Source: Iris pallida (lineage: Eukaryota; Streptophyta; Magnoliopsida; Asparagales; Iridaceae). From it: a stretch of 64,000 nucleotides of DNA. The notes under the pieces were generated by a model. That model did no database searches, had not been told where the DNA came from, and saw only the letters and a list, made by a program, of their open reading frames with translations. The position numbers and the translations under genes are program-made. The DNA lies in NCBI GenBank assembly GCA_029216955.1, contig JANAVB010010791.1, positions 4,641,831 to 4,705,830 of the forward strand, in the 5' to 3' direction. Shown piece after piece: positions 45,641-61,462 of this stretch; the stretch's first letter is position 1, and every line of letters starts with the position of its first letter.

Positions 45641-47975
45641 ATGACCAAGGTGCAATCCGCCTCAGTGGTTCCGGTACAGCCTGTTTCTGTTGCTAGGGCA
45701 CAATCTGCTCACTCTGCTGCCCATGCGCAGTCTACCACTTCCCTTATTGTCAAGGCACAGTTAGTTCAAGCTACTATCGAGGCACAGTCTAATAAAGTTG
45801 CTGCCAAGGCGCTACCAGTAGTCCATAGGACTATAGCGCAACCCAAGCAGTCTGCTACTCCGACGCAACTTAAGGGAACTAGTCTTTTGGCTATACCCTC
45901 TTCCAATTCTCAAGTTCTGAACTTGGAGAATTCATGTCCTAGTGATAACACTAGACAGAACAAAGGAAAAAGTCCTATGGCATTTTCTCAATTGGCACAA
46001 TCTATGCCAAAAATGATCACACAACAGAACAAAGGGAAACGCTTCTTAGTTAACCCTTTGGTCTTTCCTCAAACTTCCCCGGTCTATGACTCAGAGAAAG
46101 ATGTGTCAGATTCTATTCCTGTAAATAGAGGTTCTCGAATCTCTGATACCGGAAAGAATACTGATCAGAGAGGTATCTTACCTACCCCTATGGGGTCTGG
46201 TCAAGACCTTTCTACCTTGCAAATTTCAAGATTCAAGCAAGAAAAATTGAAGGTATCATAAACAGAGACACTGGGAACGGAATTTTCAGATTTACGCGCT
46301 TATCTCAATAGGCGTCAACCAATATCAACTTTGGCAAAACGCAAGAACCCTTTGCTGAAGGCCAATCTGCACCAAAAGTCAAAGTTTGAAAAGAAAGACC
46401 CATCTACCTATGCTAATGAGTTGAGTACATCTTTGTACACTCAAGGAACTAAACACCTGAAGAATAAGAGACATGTTCCTAACATCATTAAGGAATATGT
46501 TCCTCCGACTTCTTCTCGTCCTGTGGTTGTAACTGACCTCCGGCAATGTCTTACACAAAGGCGAGAGACTACAGAAATATTTTCCTCACCTCCAAATTGC
46601 ACTTCAAATCGCCACTGCCTACATAAAGTTGTCATCAACTCTTGTTGCCAATCGGCTCGATGATCTATCTTCGATCATCTGAACTATGCTTCAACTCCTG
46701 AACATATAATAGATGACGAAGATGAACTATTATATGCTTCTGTTAACATGACTTCTTAAGGCACTGGGGGTAGGAAACGTCCAAGATGTAGTGTATCCCG
46801 TAATCCTAGTCAACAATACTTAAACCGGATCCATGCATCCAATAAAGGTGTCTTTCAATACACTAGATCGAGAAATCGTTATTTGATCCAAGGTGTCTTT
46901 AATCAAGAAGATCTCCCTATCACTCATGTGGGAGAGGACTCTCTTTCGAAGTTTCATGCAGATACTGAAAGTTCTGAACAAACTATCTCATCAATAGCAG
47001 CAAGAGAAGTGACAGCATATACCATTACAGAAGATCAAGATGCCTCTACGTCAACCAGCCAAGAGCAACGAATTGTTGCATTAGAAGACAAATTAAAAAC
47101 TATGGCAGAAATGGTTGCAAGCATGCACACCATAATGGTGGCTCAACATACAGTACCTCCGATTGTAAACCCTGATACAAATCCTGAGCTTATAGCATCT
47201 TCTGTACCTGTTACTCTGGGGGTACCAGCCCCTTAGGTTGCTTCTGTGCCAATTCAAGCTGATCCAAGTCAGTCTGGTGCTGGGGATGGTAATTACCATG
47301 ATGTTCCTCCTCCTAACACTTCTAACCAGCCCACCAATTCTTAAACATCAGGGGATGCAAATGAGGCTGTGAAACTTCTGCGCACTCAGTTTGAGGCTTT
47401 CAAACAGAAGGATGGACTACAAAGATTGGGCATAAAGCAACCATATCCTACAGAGTGGAAGAAAGTTCCATTTCCTCCTAAGTATAAACTTCCAACCATT
47501 ACGCTGTTTGATGGTAGCACTTATCCATGTTAGTACATCAATTATTTCAAAGTAATGACTGATCAATTACAGCCAAATAATGGTCTCCTTACCAGAGTGT
47601 TTATCGGTTGCTTAGCCGGTGCAGCATATGACTGGTATCGTAGCCTGCCTGATGGCTGTATCACTATTTTTGCTGTTTCAAGCAAATATTCTTTGAACGA
47701 TTTTATGAGAGAGTCAACGACATGACGATGTCTGCCCTCATTAAAATTAAACGGAGGCACAATGAATCCACAGAGAGTTTCATTAAAAGATTATGCCAAG
47801 AGGCACTCAAAATGCCTTTAGGTACTCCATCTGTTGTAACAATAGACACTTGTAAATCAGACTTGTTGCCTATTATCAGTATATAGACGGGATCTACACA
47901 ATTCCAGGATTGGCCTTCTTTTATTGTTAATGTAAAGGCGACAGAAGTGAGTGCCAAAAAGTTGAAGCAGTTATG
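45641..47975 (+). pseudogene. gag: Leader ORF and 5' part of gag (element E)
   Basis: One frame runs from about 45641 to about 47660, broken only by stops (at 46259, 46661, 46757, 47234, 47342 and 47531). The first part is Gln/Ala/Ser-rich low complexity (VQPVSVARAQSAHSAAHAQ) with no known domain. A coiled coil follows (about 47060-47140: EQRIVALEDKLKTMAEMVASM), then the Tat gag core: YKLPTITLFDGSTYP, AAYDWYRSLPDG. After a frameshift near 47660 the frame gives FKQIFFERFYERVNDM and ESTESFIKRLCQEALKMP. Element F then interrupts it at a TTATG/TTAGG duplicate. Too decayed to function. Confidence 0.8.
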
Positions 47976-50209
47976 TGTCACGACCTGCACCCGTTTTTTC
48001 GGATACGAGACGTGTCCAAGCCAGCCTACGCCGCAGAGTCGACGGTAGAACGCTGTCAAGCCCGCAAGAAACAAATACTCAAATATCACAATTGCTGCTC
48101 ATTCACATTTCTAATTTATTATAATAGTTATAATATTTATATTAATGGAAAATACAAGTTTTACAATTAATGAAAATGACAACTAATTCTACTATCTAGG
48201 TCGGCCTCAGCATACCCATGTCTTCCCAGTGCTAAGAGTGATCGCGGCTAAACCTAAAAAATATTGGTTTCCAGTCAGGAATGGAACAAGTACACAAACT
48301 GATGACAATGCAAAAATATAATAGAATTAACAAGACATGAAGATAGCATATGGAATATGAAAGCTAGTAAGAAAACTGATGACATAGCACGATAGAGAAG
48401 TAAACAAGGAAAAACTAATAAAAGACATCTATCTAGGTGGTGTGAAATATCTGTTTCAACATGTGAACGGCTAGGGGGTAAATACGGCTCTCTGCACGTG
48501 TCGTGTACAGCTGCTATCGTTCAAGAATAGACTCATGGGAAAGTTCTGGGTAGTTCACATGTTTACTAAGATATTTCCCCTCCCGACTACTCTGTGTGAC
48601 GAGCGTGTCAACAAGCAGCAAGATATATATAAAGACATGAAATGAAAAGACTACTATGAATCGGAAAGCAATCAGAAAGTGCACTTGCCTGAGGTCCTTA
48701 GCTGGAGAAACAAATAACACTACCACTCGATGAGCCACAATCAGTCAACACATGTAGAAGTCTCCGGATGCTGAAATAAACAGTACCATTATTCTCAGAA
48801 TAGTCAAATTAGCTAGGATTGCCTGTCCTTAAGTCCATTTCTGGATACAGGGGCAAAACGGTAATTTTGGACAAAAACGATGTCCGCCGTTGGACCCGCT
48901 TTGCACCGAAAAGTGTGCCACGGTCAATGGTCTCTAAAGTCGTCAAACTATATGTCTACGGATCCGGTTTTCCGATACGAACCCAATCGTATGTCCAAAG
49001 TTGGATTCCGGCGGGCCGTGCACAAAATCGCCCGTTGTGTGGGACCGTGGGGCCCACAAAACGACGTACGATTCAACTGTCTCAGAATTGGACCAAACTT
49101 GGCATACAGGACCAAAAAAACGATACGGTTTTGTCGGCGTAAGTTTTGTCTCGATCTAACGAGCGTGCACAAAGTAATTGGAGAATTTGCAAAGTGCACG
49201 ATACGGTGAATTTTGACGGATACGTATCAAATTCGTCGCGCACACGCGACCAATTCGAATTTCGTCAAAGCCCACACGACCACGAAGCCGTTACGCAGCT
49301 TTCGATGCCTTCGGTTTGCGACCACGTCGCCCGGAATGGCGGGACGCACGTCGTATCGATGGTTTTTCAAGTTTTCTAAACTGCTTTCAAAGTGGTTTTT
49401 GCTCAACTTCGAAAACTGATTTCTTTGTGCCTACTGTATAAAATCCGAAACTACAAAAAGGGTCATGATCTCCTATAGGTTGGCTATAAGTCTGTTCAAT
49501 TGGATTTTCCAATCGATCGCTGGATTGGCTGGAATCCGCCTTCCAAGTCAGGGGGTTGGGTCGGTTTTATGTCCTATTTTAGGACTGTTTTTCGTCGACT
49601 TCGTGTCGAATTTTCGACCAATCGATGGCAGTCATCTACAAACTTAAAGAACAAGTTTAAAGAGGGTTATATGAGGTTCATACCAGCGTTTACGAATCGT
49701 AAAACGATTGCTCGAACTAGCGGGAAATCTATCGCGAAGTCGGTCCTTCCGACTGCTGCCGTTGCTGTTACACCTCATGCACGTGCGCGCTGGCTGTGCG
49801 CGCGTGGCCTCCGGCTGGCCGGCGGCGGCCCAAGCAGCGCGTGCCGCGTGGGGGTGCGCCCTGCGTCGGGGCTGTGGTCGCAATGGAGGTGGCGGCGTCA
49901 GGGGTTTAGGTCGAGGATGGAAGGGTTTCTTAACTCTCGGTTATGTATACCAAATTGTTTAAGTATACTTGGAGCTCTCGGTTTGGAGAACAACAAGTGG
50001 GGGGGCTGGCTGTGCGGAAAAGCAAGTGGTTTGGGGCTGCTTTGTTGAGTTTGGAAGTTTGCATGTGGCCTGGCTCATGGGCCTGGTCTTGCTCGAATAG
50101 AGCTTGGGGCTCGGTTTCGAGCTTTGGGGGGGCTGCTTCCAATTCTTCTTGTTTTTCTTTTTCTTTTTCTTTTTCTTTTTAGTCTACTATATTTATACAT
50201 ATATATATG

Positions 50210-50255
<46 letters not shown>

Positions 50256-50567
50256 TACACATATATTTATATAATGTATATATATATATTCATACCACCT
50301 ATATAATTTATTTATATATATACATACAAATACACCCACATATATAAATTCTTACACAAAATGTATATACACGCATATACGTATTTATTTATATATTCCT
50401 ACCCATATTTAATATACAATATTCGCTTATATATTCCTATATATTTCCTTATAACGATACATATCTATATATATGTATCTCTATATTCATATATTTACTT
50501 ATACAATGTCCATAAAATCTAAATAAAAACCCGATATGTTCTAATATAGGCTTATTTATATAACTAC

Positions 50568-50627
<60 letters not shown>

Positions 50628-51344
50628 CATTTATTGGACAAAATAATGTAACCTGTAATAATAATAACATTATATAATAATAATCTTGATGATAAAATAA
50701 TAATAATGATAGCAGTAGAAATAATAATAATAATGAGAATAATAACGAAATTCAATAATAATAGTGTATATATATACACCATTATATGCAGTCTAAAAAT
50801 CTAAGATGCGCAAAGACTCATTTTATACCAATATCATTGAATATTAATTAAATAATGATATTCATAATATTTATTTAAGAATACTTAAAATACTCATTGG
50901 ATCATTAAAACGGAATATGACACCCTCATACCAAACTACATCAATACGAAGGTCATAGGACGTCCCACATGGCTACATGGGCTTGGGCTCGGTACGGGTC
51001 CAGTCCGGGCTGGTTTAGTACAACCGGGTCTCTTAAACATCAAATAATATAATTAAATAATTAATAAAACTTCGGCAAGGGTTAAGTCGCAACTTGGCCT
51101 GATTTTCCTAGTTAGAGCAATCCTATGACTCGGCCTTCCCCTACCATGGCTAAACACTAGTCAAAGCACGCTACTACGCTATCCGTGCCATGATTTCTAG
51201 TCGTCTTGTACTTCAGAACTCAGCCATGGCTAAAATCATCTATAGTAATAATAAACTAAATAATTATTTACAAAAATTCTAAATCACTATTTAAAGAAAA
51301 TAATAAAATAAAAATATTTCAAAATTTCGGGAAGGGAGGCTACA
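47976..51344 (-). repeat. Element F 3' LTR (minus strand), 3369 bp
   Basis: Plus strand starts TGTCACGACC and ends GGAGGCTACA. Matches 54208-57640. The U5 module is at 47976-48060. It contains a GC-rich zone (49740-49930), a TTTTC array (50152-50180) and (TA)n tracts at 50215-50252 and 50570-50626. The 107-codon frame at 48819 is present in both LTRs but is not a known protein. Confidence 0.92.
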
Positions 51345-54207
51345 AATCTACCCACCTTAAAAATAATTTCGTCTTCGAAATTCTAATCCATAACAATGCC
51401 AAAAATTCAAACAAAAAAATTAAAATAAAAATAAATCCCCTATTACCACAATATCCTCGAATTTTAATTTCTCAAAGTATTTATATCCTCCACCTAACCA
51501 TTTCGTAACTACGAATCATCGAGGACTCCTACCCACCTTTGGTCACACTACTCCCTCAATGGTATGTCTACCAGCTTCTTGCTAAAATGGGTATCTATTG
51601 CTTTTGGCCTCTATAGTCCTCCCCTACCTATCAAATAACCCACAATCTAGTAAACAATAAATTTACACAAGTAGGTAAAATATTTGTAAATTCTAATAAG
51701 TATGACCATTCGTCACTCTACAATAGGACATAAGGTATGGAGGAATAATTGAGGCAATTATGAAGTTTCAAGGGCGGTAGAGAGTTTCCTATGGTACAGA
51801 TAGAAGGGAAATTTATGGACCCTTGACTTATCTGCTAGACTGGGTTACTCTGGTCTAGTCAATTGCTAAATCAAAAAAAATCCTTCGTATCTTGGAGGGT
51901 CGCTCAATCCGTGCAATATGGAAATTCCGTTACCGAAATTCTAAACAAGGTTCTAAAATAGAACGAAATTTGAGAAATCAAGGTTGTGGTCTTAATGGGT
52001 CCTCTATTTGGACATCAGTTGTTGATTGGATGAACATTGGGTTCAATCTATATGGATTGGACAAGATCCTAATGATAAAACTCTTCCTACTAGATTAGGG
52101 TATCCTAGAATAGGTTTCTATCCAAGGGTTGAGCTAGTTGGCCGTCAGGTTGGTTAGCTAGGTTTATGAAGCCCAAAATGCACCTTCCGAGACTTTTGTG
52201 TTTAAGTAGCACATGAGGCCTCAATTGGGAGGCACACTAGTGGCATGTGCGTAGTGGCCTTCGAGTAGATCACAACCATATATTGGGTCGAAGGAAATGG
52301 GTCGAGGTTGAGTCTCTCATTGTAGTCGAAAAGTTTACCGGTTCTATGGTAAGGGTTATAGCTAGTTCTTTTAACCAAAAAGTCGTACCGTAAAAATAGT
52401 GTACAAGGGGACGGGTTTGAGTGGGACATGATATACCTAGATGAAGGTGGACTCGTCTAGATCTTACATATGAAGTTTGTTGGGAGGTAACAGCTGACCT
52501 CGTGCTCTGAATACTAATGGCACGGCCGGGGACACAAAAAGATCTAAATGAAAAGTGGGAGTCCAAGGGCACTAATTATCAACCTAATGGAAAATTATCC
52601 TAATCAATCGGTAATCTTCGTATATCCCAAAATTTTAGAAGGCTTACAGTCTACCCACCTTAGAGGCTAGGATATGGTGGCAAGGTTCCTGTCACAGGGC
52701 TGGCCGATGGTAGCTACACTTGTATATACAGCTATCATAGCCATGAGAATACTCTGTGTCTATCCATCAATTACGAGCTTTCGTCTTTCCAATCAGTGAA
52801 GGCAAAAACAATAAAGAGTTCAAGAGAGATGTTACTGGAGAGTTCAAGAGAGATGTTTACTGAACGCAATTACATGATTCAAGAGCGAATGTTTAATTCA
52901 AGAGGAATTATTAAGCAGTCGCGGATGAGATCCTAGGGCATCTACATCTCAATCCATGTAGGGTAATTAGAAGAAAAGCGAACCAAATGTATCACGGTTG
53001 ATCAGACCGTAACACAATGATTCTGATTAGACAATATGTTAGCGGGCGTCCCCAATAAACATGTGTCTTGAATCAAGCTCGATAAAAGAGTAAGCTTGCA
53101 AAAACTAGGCTGTAATAGCAGCATTGGTCAAGAGAGTCAAAATATAAGTAGGCGAGATTTTTAGAAAGAGGTACAAGTGGTTCGAGTTTTGAGAGAATCA
53201 AACCTTACCGGGTGCTCTTGCTTATATAGTCAACCTATTATCTTCTTATCCATAAGGCTTTGGTCGATTAATGGGTTAGGGAACACTAAATTCTATATTC
53301 TAGGTAAATCCTTGGTTCCGTGATTCAGATGTGATATGCTATAAGGTACTCTATTCTATATTGGCATAAGGGTATCTAAGATCTAAAGAGGTCAACGAGA
53401 ACATGGTTTTAGAAATGTTCCATAGGCTGTGATTCTTCGGGATGATTTCAATTATATGGGCTGTGCCTCGTTAGTGCGCTGCTGGCTGCAGTGAACCCAT
53501 ATCTCCACTCTCAGATAATTGACGACAGTGCGCTGCTGTCTAACCATTCCTTTAACTATATCCGTAAAATTTAGGGGCTTCTAGAGATCCAAACAGGTTG
53601 ACTAAAAATGAAGTGTAGGTACTTGTCCTATCAGTCATAATACTTAAAATAAAACATGAAGAAAATATCTAAGGACGAAAGCAATACAAACATTCTAGTA
53701 TCTATCTCACATACATTTCAACGGTTGTGGGAAAATCTTGAATCAATCTACCTTAAGATTCGCGTATGAATAACAGATTCAGAAATTATAATCTAACTTC
53801 TTACAACAAAAGAGAATTCAAAATAGACAATTCTATATGATTTATATTTAATAAAGCAACAGAAAAAATTAAACAGTTTATCAAAATTAACGCCAAAATT
53901 TTTGGCAAGTCTAACATACCAAGCGAATAGTATATCCACCTTAGATCACATTATTGTATCCAAAAGTAATAGTGTACCTATAGGGATCTAGCAAGCTATC
54001 TAAATTACATGGCCTATCTAATAACCTTAACTACCCCACGGTCAATTTAATAAGGGACCCTTATCCTAGTCATTCTCTTAAATGATTTTAATCCTAGTTT
54101 GTGAATAAGCATTTCCTGGTCGCAGGCTCGCAATAGTATGACTAGCGTACCATCACGAGTTTGCAATCTTTTGCGAAGACTGACCTGCATGGGCCACCAC
54201 AAAAACT
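51345..54207 (-). other. Element F internal region with PPT, non-coding
   Basis: On the minus strand AAGGTGGGTAGAT (about 51345-51357), preceded by AATTTCGAAGACGAAATT, is the polypurine tract. The rest shows no gag or pol motif. A small repeat GAGTTCAAGAGAGATGTTAC occurs near 52817-52857. One block (about 53075-53125) resembles 21370-21425. Confidence 0.75.
54122..54199 (-). other. Element F primer site (tRNA-Ile type) and hairpin
   Basis: On the minus strand TGGTGGCCCATGCAGGTC (54182-54199) is identical to the A site and lies eight bases after the LTR. An inner stem pairs 54133-54140 with 54146-54153 (one G-U, one mismatch) around a CTAG-containing loop. An outer 5-bp helix can join GCAGG of the primer site to CCTGC at 54122-54126. 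Confidence 0.6.
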
Positions 54208-57640
<3,433 letters not shown>

Positions 57641-58240
57641 TTAGGAGTCCAGATGACTCACCCTAACCAAGATGAACATTCTATACCTTGGGGTAGTAAT
57701 CGCCAAAATAACCGCAAGAATAAAGAAACATTGGTCATCAATCTTAAAGGCAAAGAGTCTTTGGCTGCCAATGTCACTCAGACGGCATCCACCCCATCAA
57801 CACCACTACAAAAGTCAACTTGTCCAAAAGAAGAGTATTCTTTCAACGAAGATGATACTTTAAGCATCTTCGATTGCTTGATCAAAAGCAAAAAAGCTTC
57901 AGCTTCCAGAGGCAAAGCGACCAGAAGAAGTCGGTAAAACTGATCACCCTAAATACTGTGTTTATCACAAATTCATAGGGCATCCAACCAGAGCATGTTA
58001 TGTGCTCAAGGGCAAAATCTAGGAGTTGGTCAACTCCGGAGCAATTACTCTACAGCAGGACGAGAAAACAGTGATTGCTAATGTGGTTTCTCTCCAATTC
58101 AGTAATTTTCCACCACAACTCGTACAAGATGGTGATGTCCCCATTCCAAGGACTACTCTGGAAATTATGAATATCCCGTCTCCTTTAAATGAAGGCCTTG
58201 TTCCAATGTCAACTGACAGAGGAGAGATTATGTAGATTCA
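57641..58240 (+). pseudogene. gag: 3' part of gag with CHHC zinc knuckle (element E)
   Basis: Continues the frame broken by F: GVQMTHPNQDEHSIPWGS, then a Lys-rich linker to a frame change near 57937. The next frame has CVYHKFIGHPTRAC (57957-57998), a CX2HX4HX4C knuckle of the kind in Tat/Ogre gag (CKYHN...HSTNNC-like), then KGKI, a stop, and ELVNSGAI. The end at 58026-58235 is a Pro-rich linker. Two stops and one frameshift. Confidence 0.75.
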
Positions 58241-58322
58241 TCCAGATCTGGTTGCAGAATTTGGAACGCCTTCCTCTTCTAAGCAAAAGAAGAATTCTAA
58301 GTCTAAATCCAAGAACTGTAAT

Positions 58323-59331
58323 ATGATATCCTTTGAACCATTAACAAGAGAAGAAATCCTAATGGGCACTAGATCTGGGAAACCCTATCTTCGGGAGTAT
58401 TCCAAAACTCAAGAGAATCCTGCTCCATCCCCGGATGCTCTTTCTCCATCATCTTCTTCTGCTGAAGATACACCATCTACATCCTTGCCAATGGTTGAAC
58501 CATCTCCTCATAAACCAACATCAGCAGACATGGGAAAGCAACATGTTCACTTTGATGAAGCGTTGAGGAAGTCATCATCTCTTGGACTTGAAAAGCCTTA
58601 CAATTTTGACATATTGGCTCAATTGGCCAATACTCTAGCAAGATTGTCAATCTTTGAACTTTTACGTCTCTCAAGAAAAAACTCATGAGACGTTAAGTGA
58701 AGCCTTGATGCAGGCTGACACTTGTTTGACTCTTCTCAAGAAGCCTGAAAAGGAGCCAGTCAGCGATGCACATTGTCATAGTATATTTGAATTGATGCCC
58801 AATATCACTTTTATACAAGATGACATGTTATTAGAAGACAATCGTCATAATCGTCCTCTCTATTTCATGGGATATGTGGACACCATGAAAGTCGACCGTA
58901 TTCTGATTCATCCCGGGTCTGCACTTAGCATCATGCCAAAGTCCTTAATGGGCACTTTGAAAATCCCAGTACATAATCTTTCTATAACTATCACTACCAT
59001 CCTGGGATTCAATCAAGGAAGAAGTGAACCTTTGGAGAAAATACGCCTAAAACTTCAATTTGGCAATCTTCGTACAAAAGTATCTTTCTATGTTATTGAA
59101 AATCATGGGTTATACAATGCTTTGTTGGAAAGGCCATTCCTCCATGAACACAATATTATACCCTCTACACTCCACCAATGTTTCAAATATGTGGATGGTA
59201 ATGGAGAAGTCCAAAAAGAGGTTGCAGATCTGAATCCTTTCAAAGGAGTTGAAGCGTATTGCAACGATTCTCGTATATACAAAGAGGAATTCATGAAGGT
59301 GGTACTAGCAATGGACACAGATGAAGAATAG
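58323..59331 (+). pseudogene. pro: Tat/Ogre aspartic protease, catalytic Asp lost (element E)
   Basis: A linker (58323-58688: FDEALRKSSSLGLEKPYNFD, ILAQLANTLARLSI) leads, after a frame change, to 58654-59331, where the retropepsin reads YFMGYVDTMKVDRILIHPGS, ALSIMPKSLMG, then YNALLERPFLHEHNI and STLHQCFKYV. The conserved D-P-G-S is H-P-G-S here: the codon at 58909-58911 is CAT. The protease would cut the polyprotein if active; this copy cannot. The block matches Tat-lineage proteases closely in layout. Confidence 0.88.
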
Positions 59332-60300
59332 AAGAGTATACCTAATGATACTCTGGTGATTCAAGTCAAAGGACGTACCTCCTACCCTCAGTTTTCCCAA
59401 CCACTGACTATCTATCTACCTTCCCATGAGAAGAGACCTAAAGGTGCTAGTCAGGAACACAGAAAGCTCACCTCTTCTGAGCCGCTTATAATCGATCTTC
59501 ATTGCAAGAAGCTTCCTCCTCCTTCTCGTTCTTCCTCTCCCCCTCTTGCCATCAATCTGAATAAGCCTGCTAAGGCTAAAGTCCTTTTTGTAAATGATGG
59601 TGTAAAGATCAATAAAGCATCTCCTTTGTAGTATATTGATGTCTTTTACTATACTCAGTGTTATCTGGATATGCTAGATAGCTTTAAGCTACTTACAATA
59701 GTCGTATCATCTTGACGAAACATGGTATCACTGGATTCAATACGAGAGTCGTACTTCTTAGTACCATCTCGAAAGAAAGATAAAAAGCCTATATTCTTCA
59801 ACAAAAGAGAAGAACCAAAAATCATGCTCTATAATGATAATAGAGATGATACAGGAAGGCTACAATTACGACGCTATAGTCCACAATCTAAAGCCATCAT
59901 CCGTAAAATAGGCTATGATTTCATAACAGGTCTCAACAATGGTAAAGAAAGGCTAACCCCTCTTCGTATTGTTGTTCTAAAAAGAAAATCACAACAATAC
60001 CACAGTAAATCAGAAAGAGGACTAGGTTATATGTCACCACTTCCAACTCCGGAACCTTCTGAATCTGATGAAGGAGAACGTTCAAACTCTTCTGGTTCTA
60101 TCTCATGGGACTCTGATACCAGCATCGGTCATATTCATAAGGCGATAGTATCTTCTAACATGGTGTCCGCCGAATTCTCAGAAGATGATGAAAGTGACAT
60201 AGAAGAAGCTACTGAAATAGACCCTTAGGTACAAAGGATGGACAATCAGTGGGAACTTCGTTTTGAACAACGAGAACCACCTACTGAAGATCAACTGGTC
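59332..60300 (+). pseudogene. Region between protease and RT (element E)
   Basis: Frames 59356-59631 and 59722-60228 are Ser/Pro/Lys-rich and end in an acidic stretch (EFSEDDESDIEEATEIDP). They share one frame and are separated by about 90 bp that begins GTAGTATATTG and ends ACAATAG. That could be the intron known between pro and RT in Ogre elements, but the splice sites are weak and I do not insist on it. Confidence 0.55.
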
Positions 60301-61036
60301 CAAATCGATATTGGAGAGAAAGGTGTATCATGACCAATCTTCATCAGCAAGAATCTCTCAGAAGATGATAAACAAGAATTAATTTACCTTATTCATGAAT
60401 ACATTGATGTCTTCTCCTGGAGTTAGGAAGATATGTCGTGATTAGATCCTCAAATTGTAACTCACAAGCTTAACATCTTGCCGAATGTCAAGTCGGTCAA
60501 ACAACAACAAACGACAATTCAAGTCTGAAATGATGGATGCAATTGATGATGAAGTCAAAAAGCTTATAGCTTATGGCTTTATCAGAGAAGAACAACATCC
60601 TGACTGGGTAGCCAATGTCGTCCCTGTTCTGAAGAAGATCGGAAAGGTTCGAGTTTGCATAGACTTTCGGGATCTCAATGATGCTTTCTCCAAAGTCAAA
60701 TTCCATGTCCCAATTACTGATGTTATGATCGACAATACATGTGGATTCGAACGAATTTCTTTCATGGATGGGTTTTCTGGATATAATCTTATCCGGATGG
60801 ATCCTGAAGATGAAAAACATAATTCGTTTCGTACTCCTCGGGGTGTGTACTGTTATACGGTCATGCCGTTTGGTCTTAAGAACGCAGGTGCAACTTACCA
60901 GCAGGCTATGAGTACTATCTTTCGAGATCATTTACGAAAGACTGTCGAATGCTATGTTGGCGATATTGCTGTCAAAAGTCGTCTCAAAAAAGATCACATT
61001 CAAGCTTTAAGCCGGCATCTTTCCTTTGAAAATTAA
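60301..61036 (+). pseudogene. pol: Tat/Ogre reverse transcriptase, truncated and YVGD (element E)
   Basis: After YIDVFSWS (with two stops near 60422-60440) the RT reads EEVKKLIAYG-type sequence, VRVCIDFRDLNDA, SFMDGFSGYNLIRM, TVMPFGLKNAGATYQQAM and YVGDI. The first catalytic Asp of YVDD is Gly (GGC at 60959-60961). The frame stops after HIQALSRHLSFEN, where family members continue with the thumb, RNase H and integrase. About 3 kb of pol is therefore missing. Inactive. Confidence 0.92.
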
Positions 61037-61462
61037 AGTGACCATCAGTTCATTCACTTTCTTTGACTTATCATTCATTGGACATTTATTGTCTCTTGTT
61101 TAAATAATTTGAATTCACGTCCTTTACACCTCTGAATTTCAATTATTTGTATCAGCAACTTGTCATGTCCTTATTACCTCTGATAAAGTTGTCCATTGAA
61201 ATAACAGTATTGCAAAAAATTTATATTCTGCCACGTCCACATTACCTCTGAGCAGATATAATGAATATTATTATTTTCCAAAATCCTGAATTATATTACG
61301 TCCAGTACCTCTGAATATATTTTCTATTCTATTACATATATCTATAACAAGATATGCAACAAGTAATGGTACCACATAAAAAGTTTTTACTATTTCTTTT
61401 CTACAAAAGAAGAGAAAAAGAGTACATTAAAAAAAAAGAACAACAGCATTTGCCTATTTTTT
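61037..61462 (+). repeat. Short tandem-like repeats after RT (element E)
   Basis: The word ACGTCC followed by ACCTCTGA recurs at about 61116-61135, 61164-61183, 61232-61251 and 61297-61314, in AT-rich spacers of varying length. Hypervariable tandem repeats in this position, between pol and the 3' LTR, are known in Ogre elements. A poly(A) and AGAA-rich tract runs at about 61376-61445. Confidence 0.65.

Noticed and set aside
47703..48089. 128-codon minus-strand frame across the F/E junction
   Set aside because: It spans an insertion junction and is antisense to gag; a shadow frame.
48819..49142. 107-codon frame present in both F LTRs (also 55046-55369)
   Set aside because: Conservation is explained by LTR duplication. 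It is antisense to F, has no recognisable domain and overlaps other open frames in the same GC-richer tract.
49500..50048. 182-codon frame in the GC-rich part of the F LTR
   Set aside because: GC-rich LTR sequence open in several frames. The copy at 55740-56330 does not keep the same frame.
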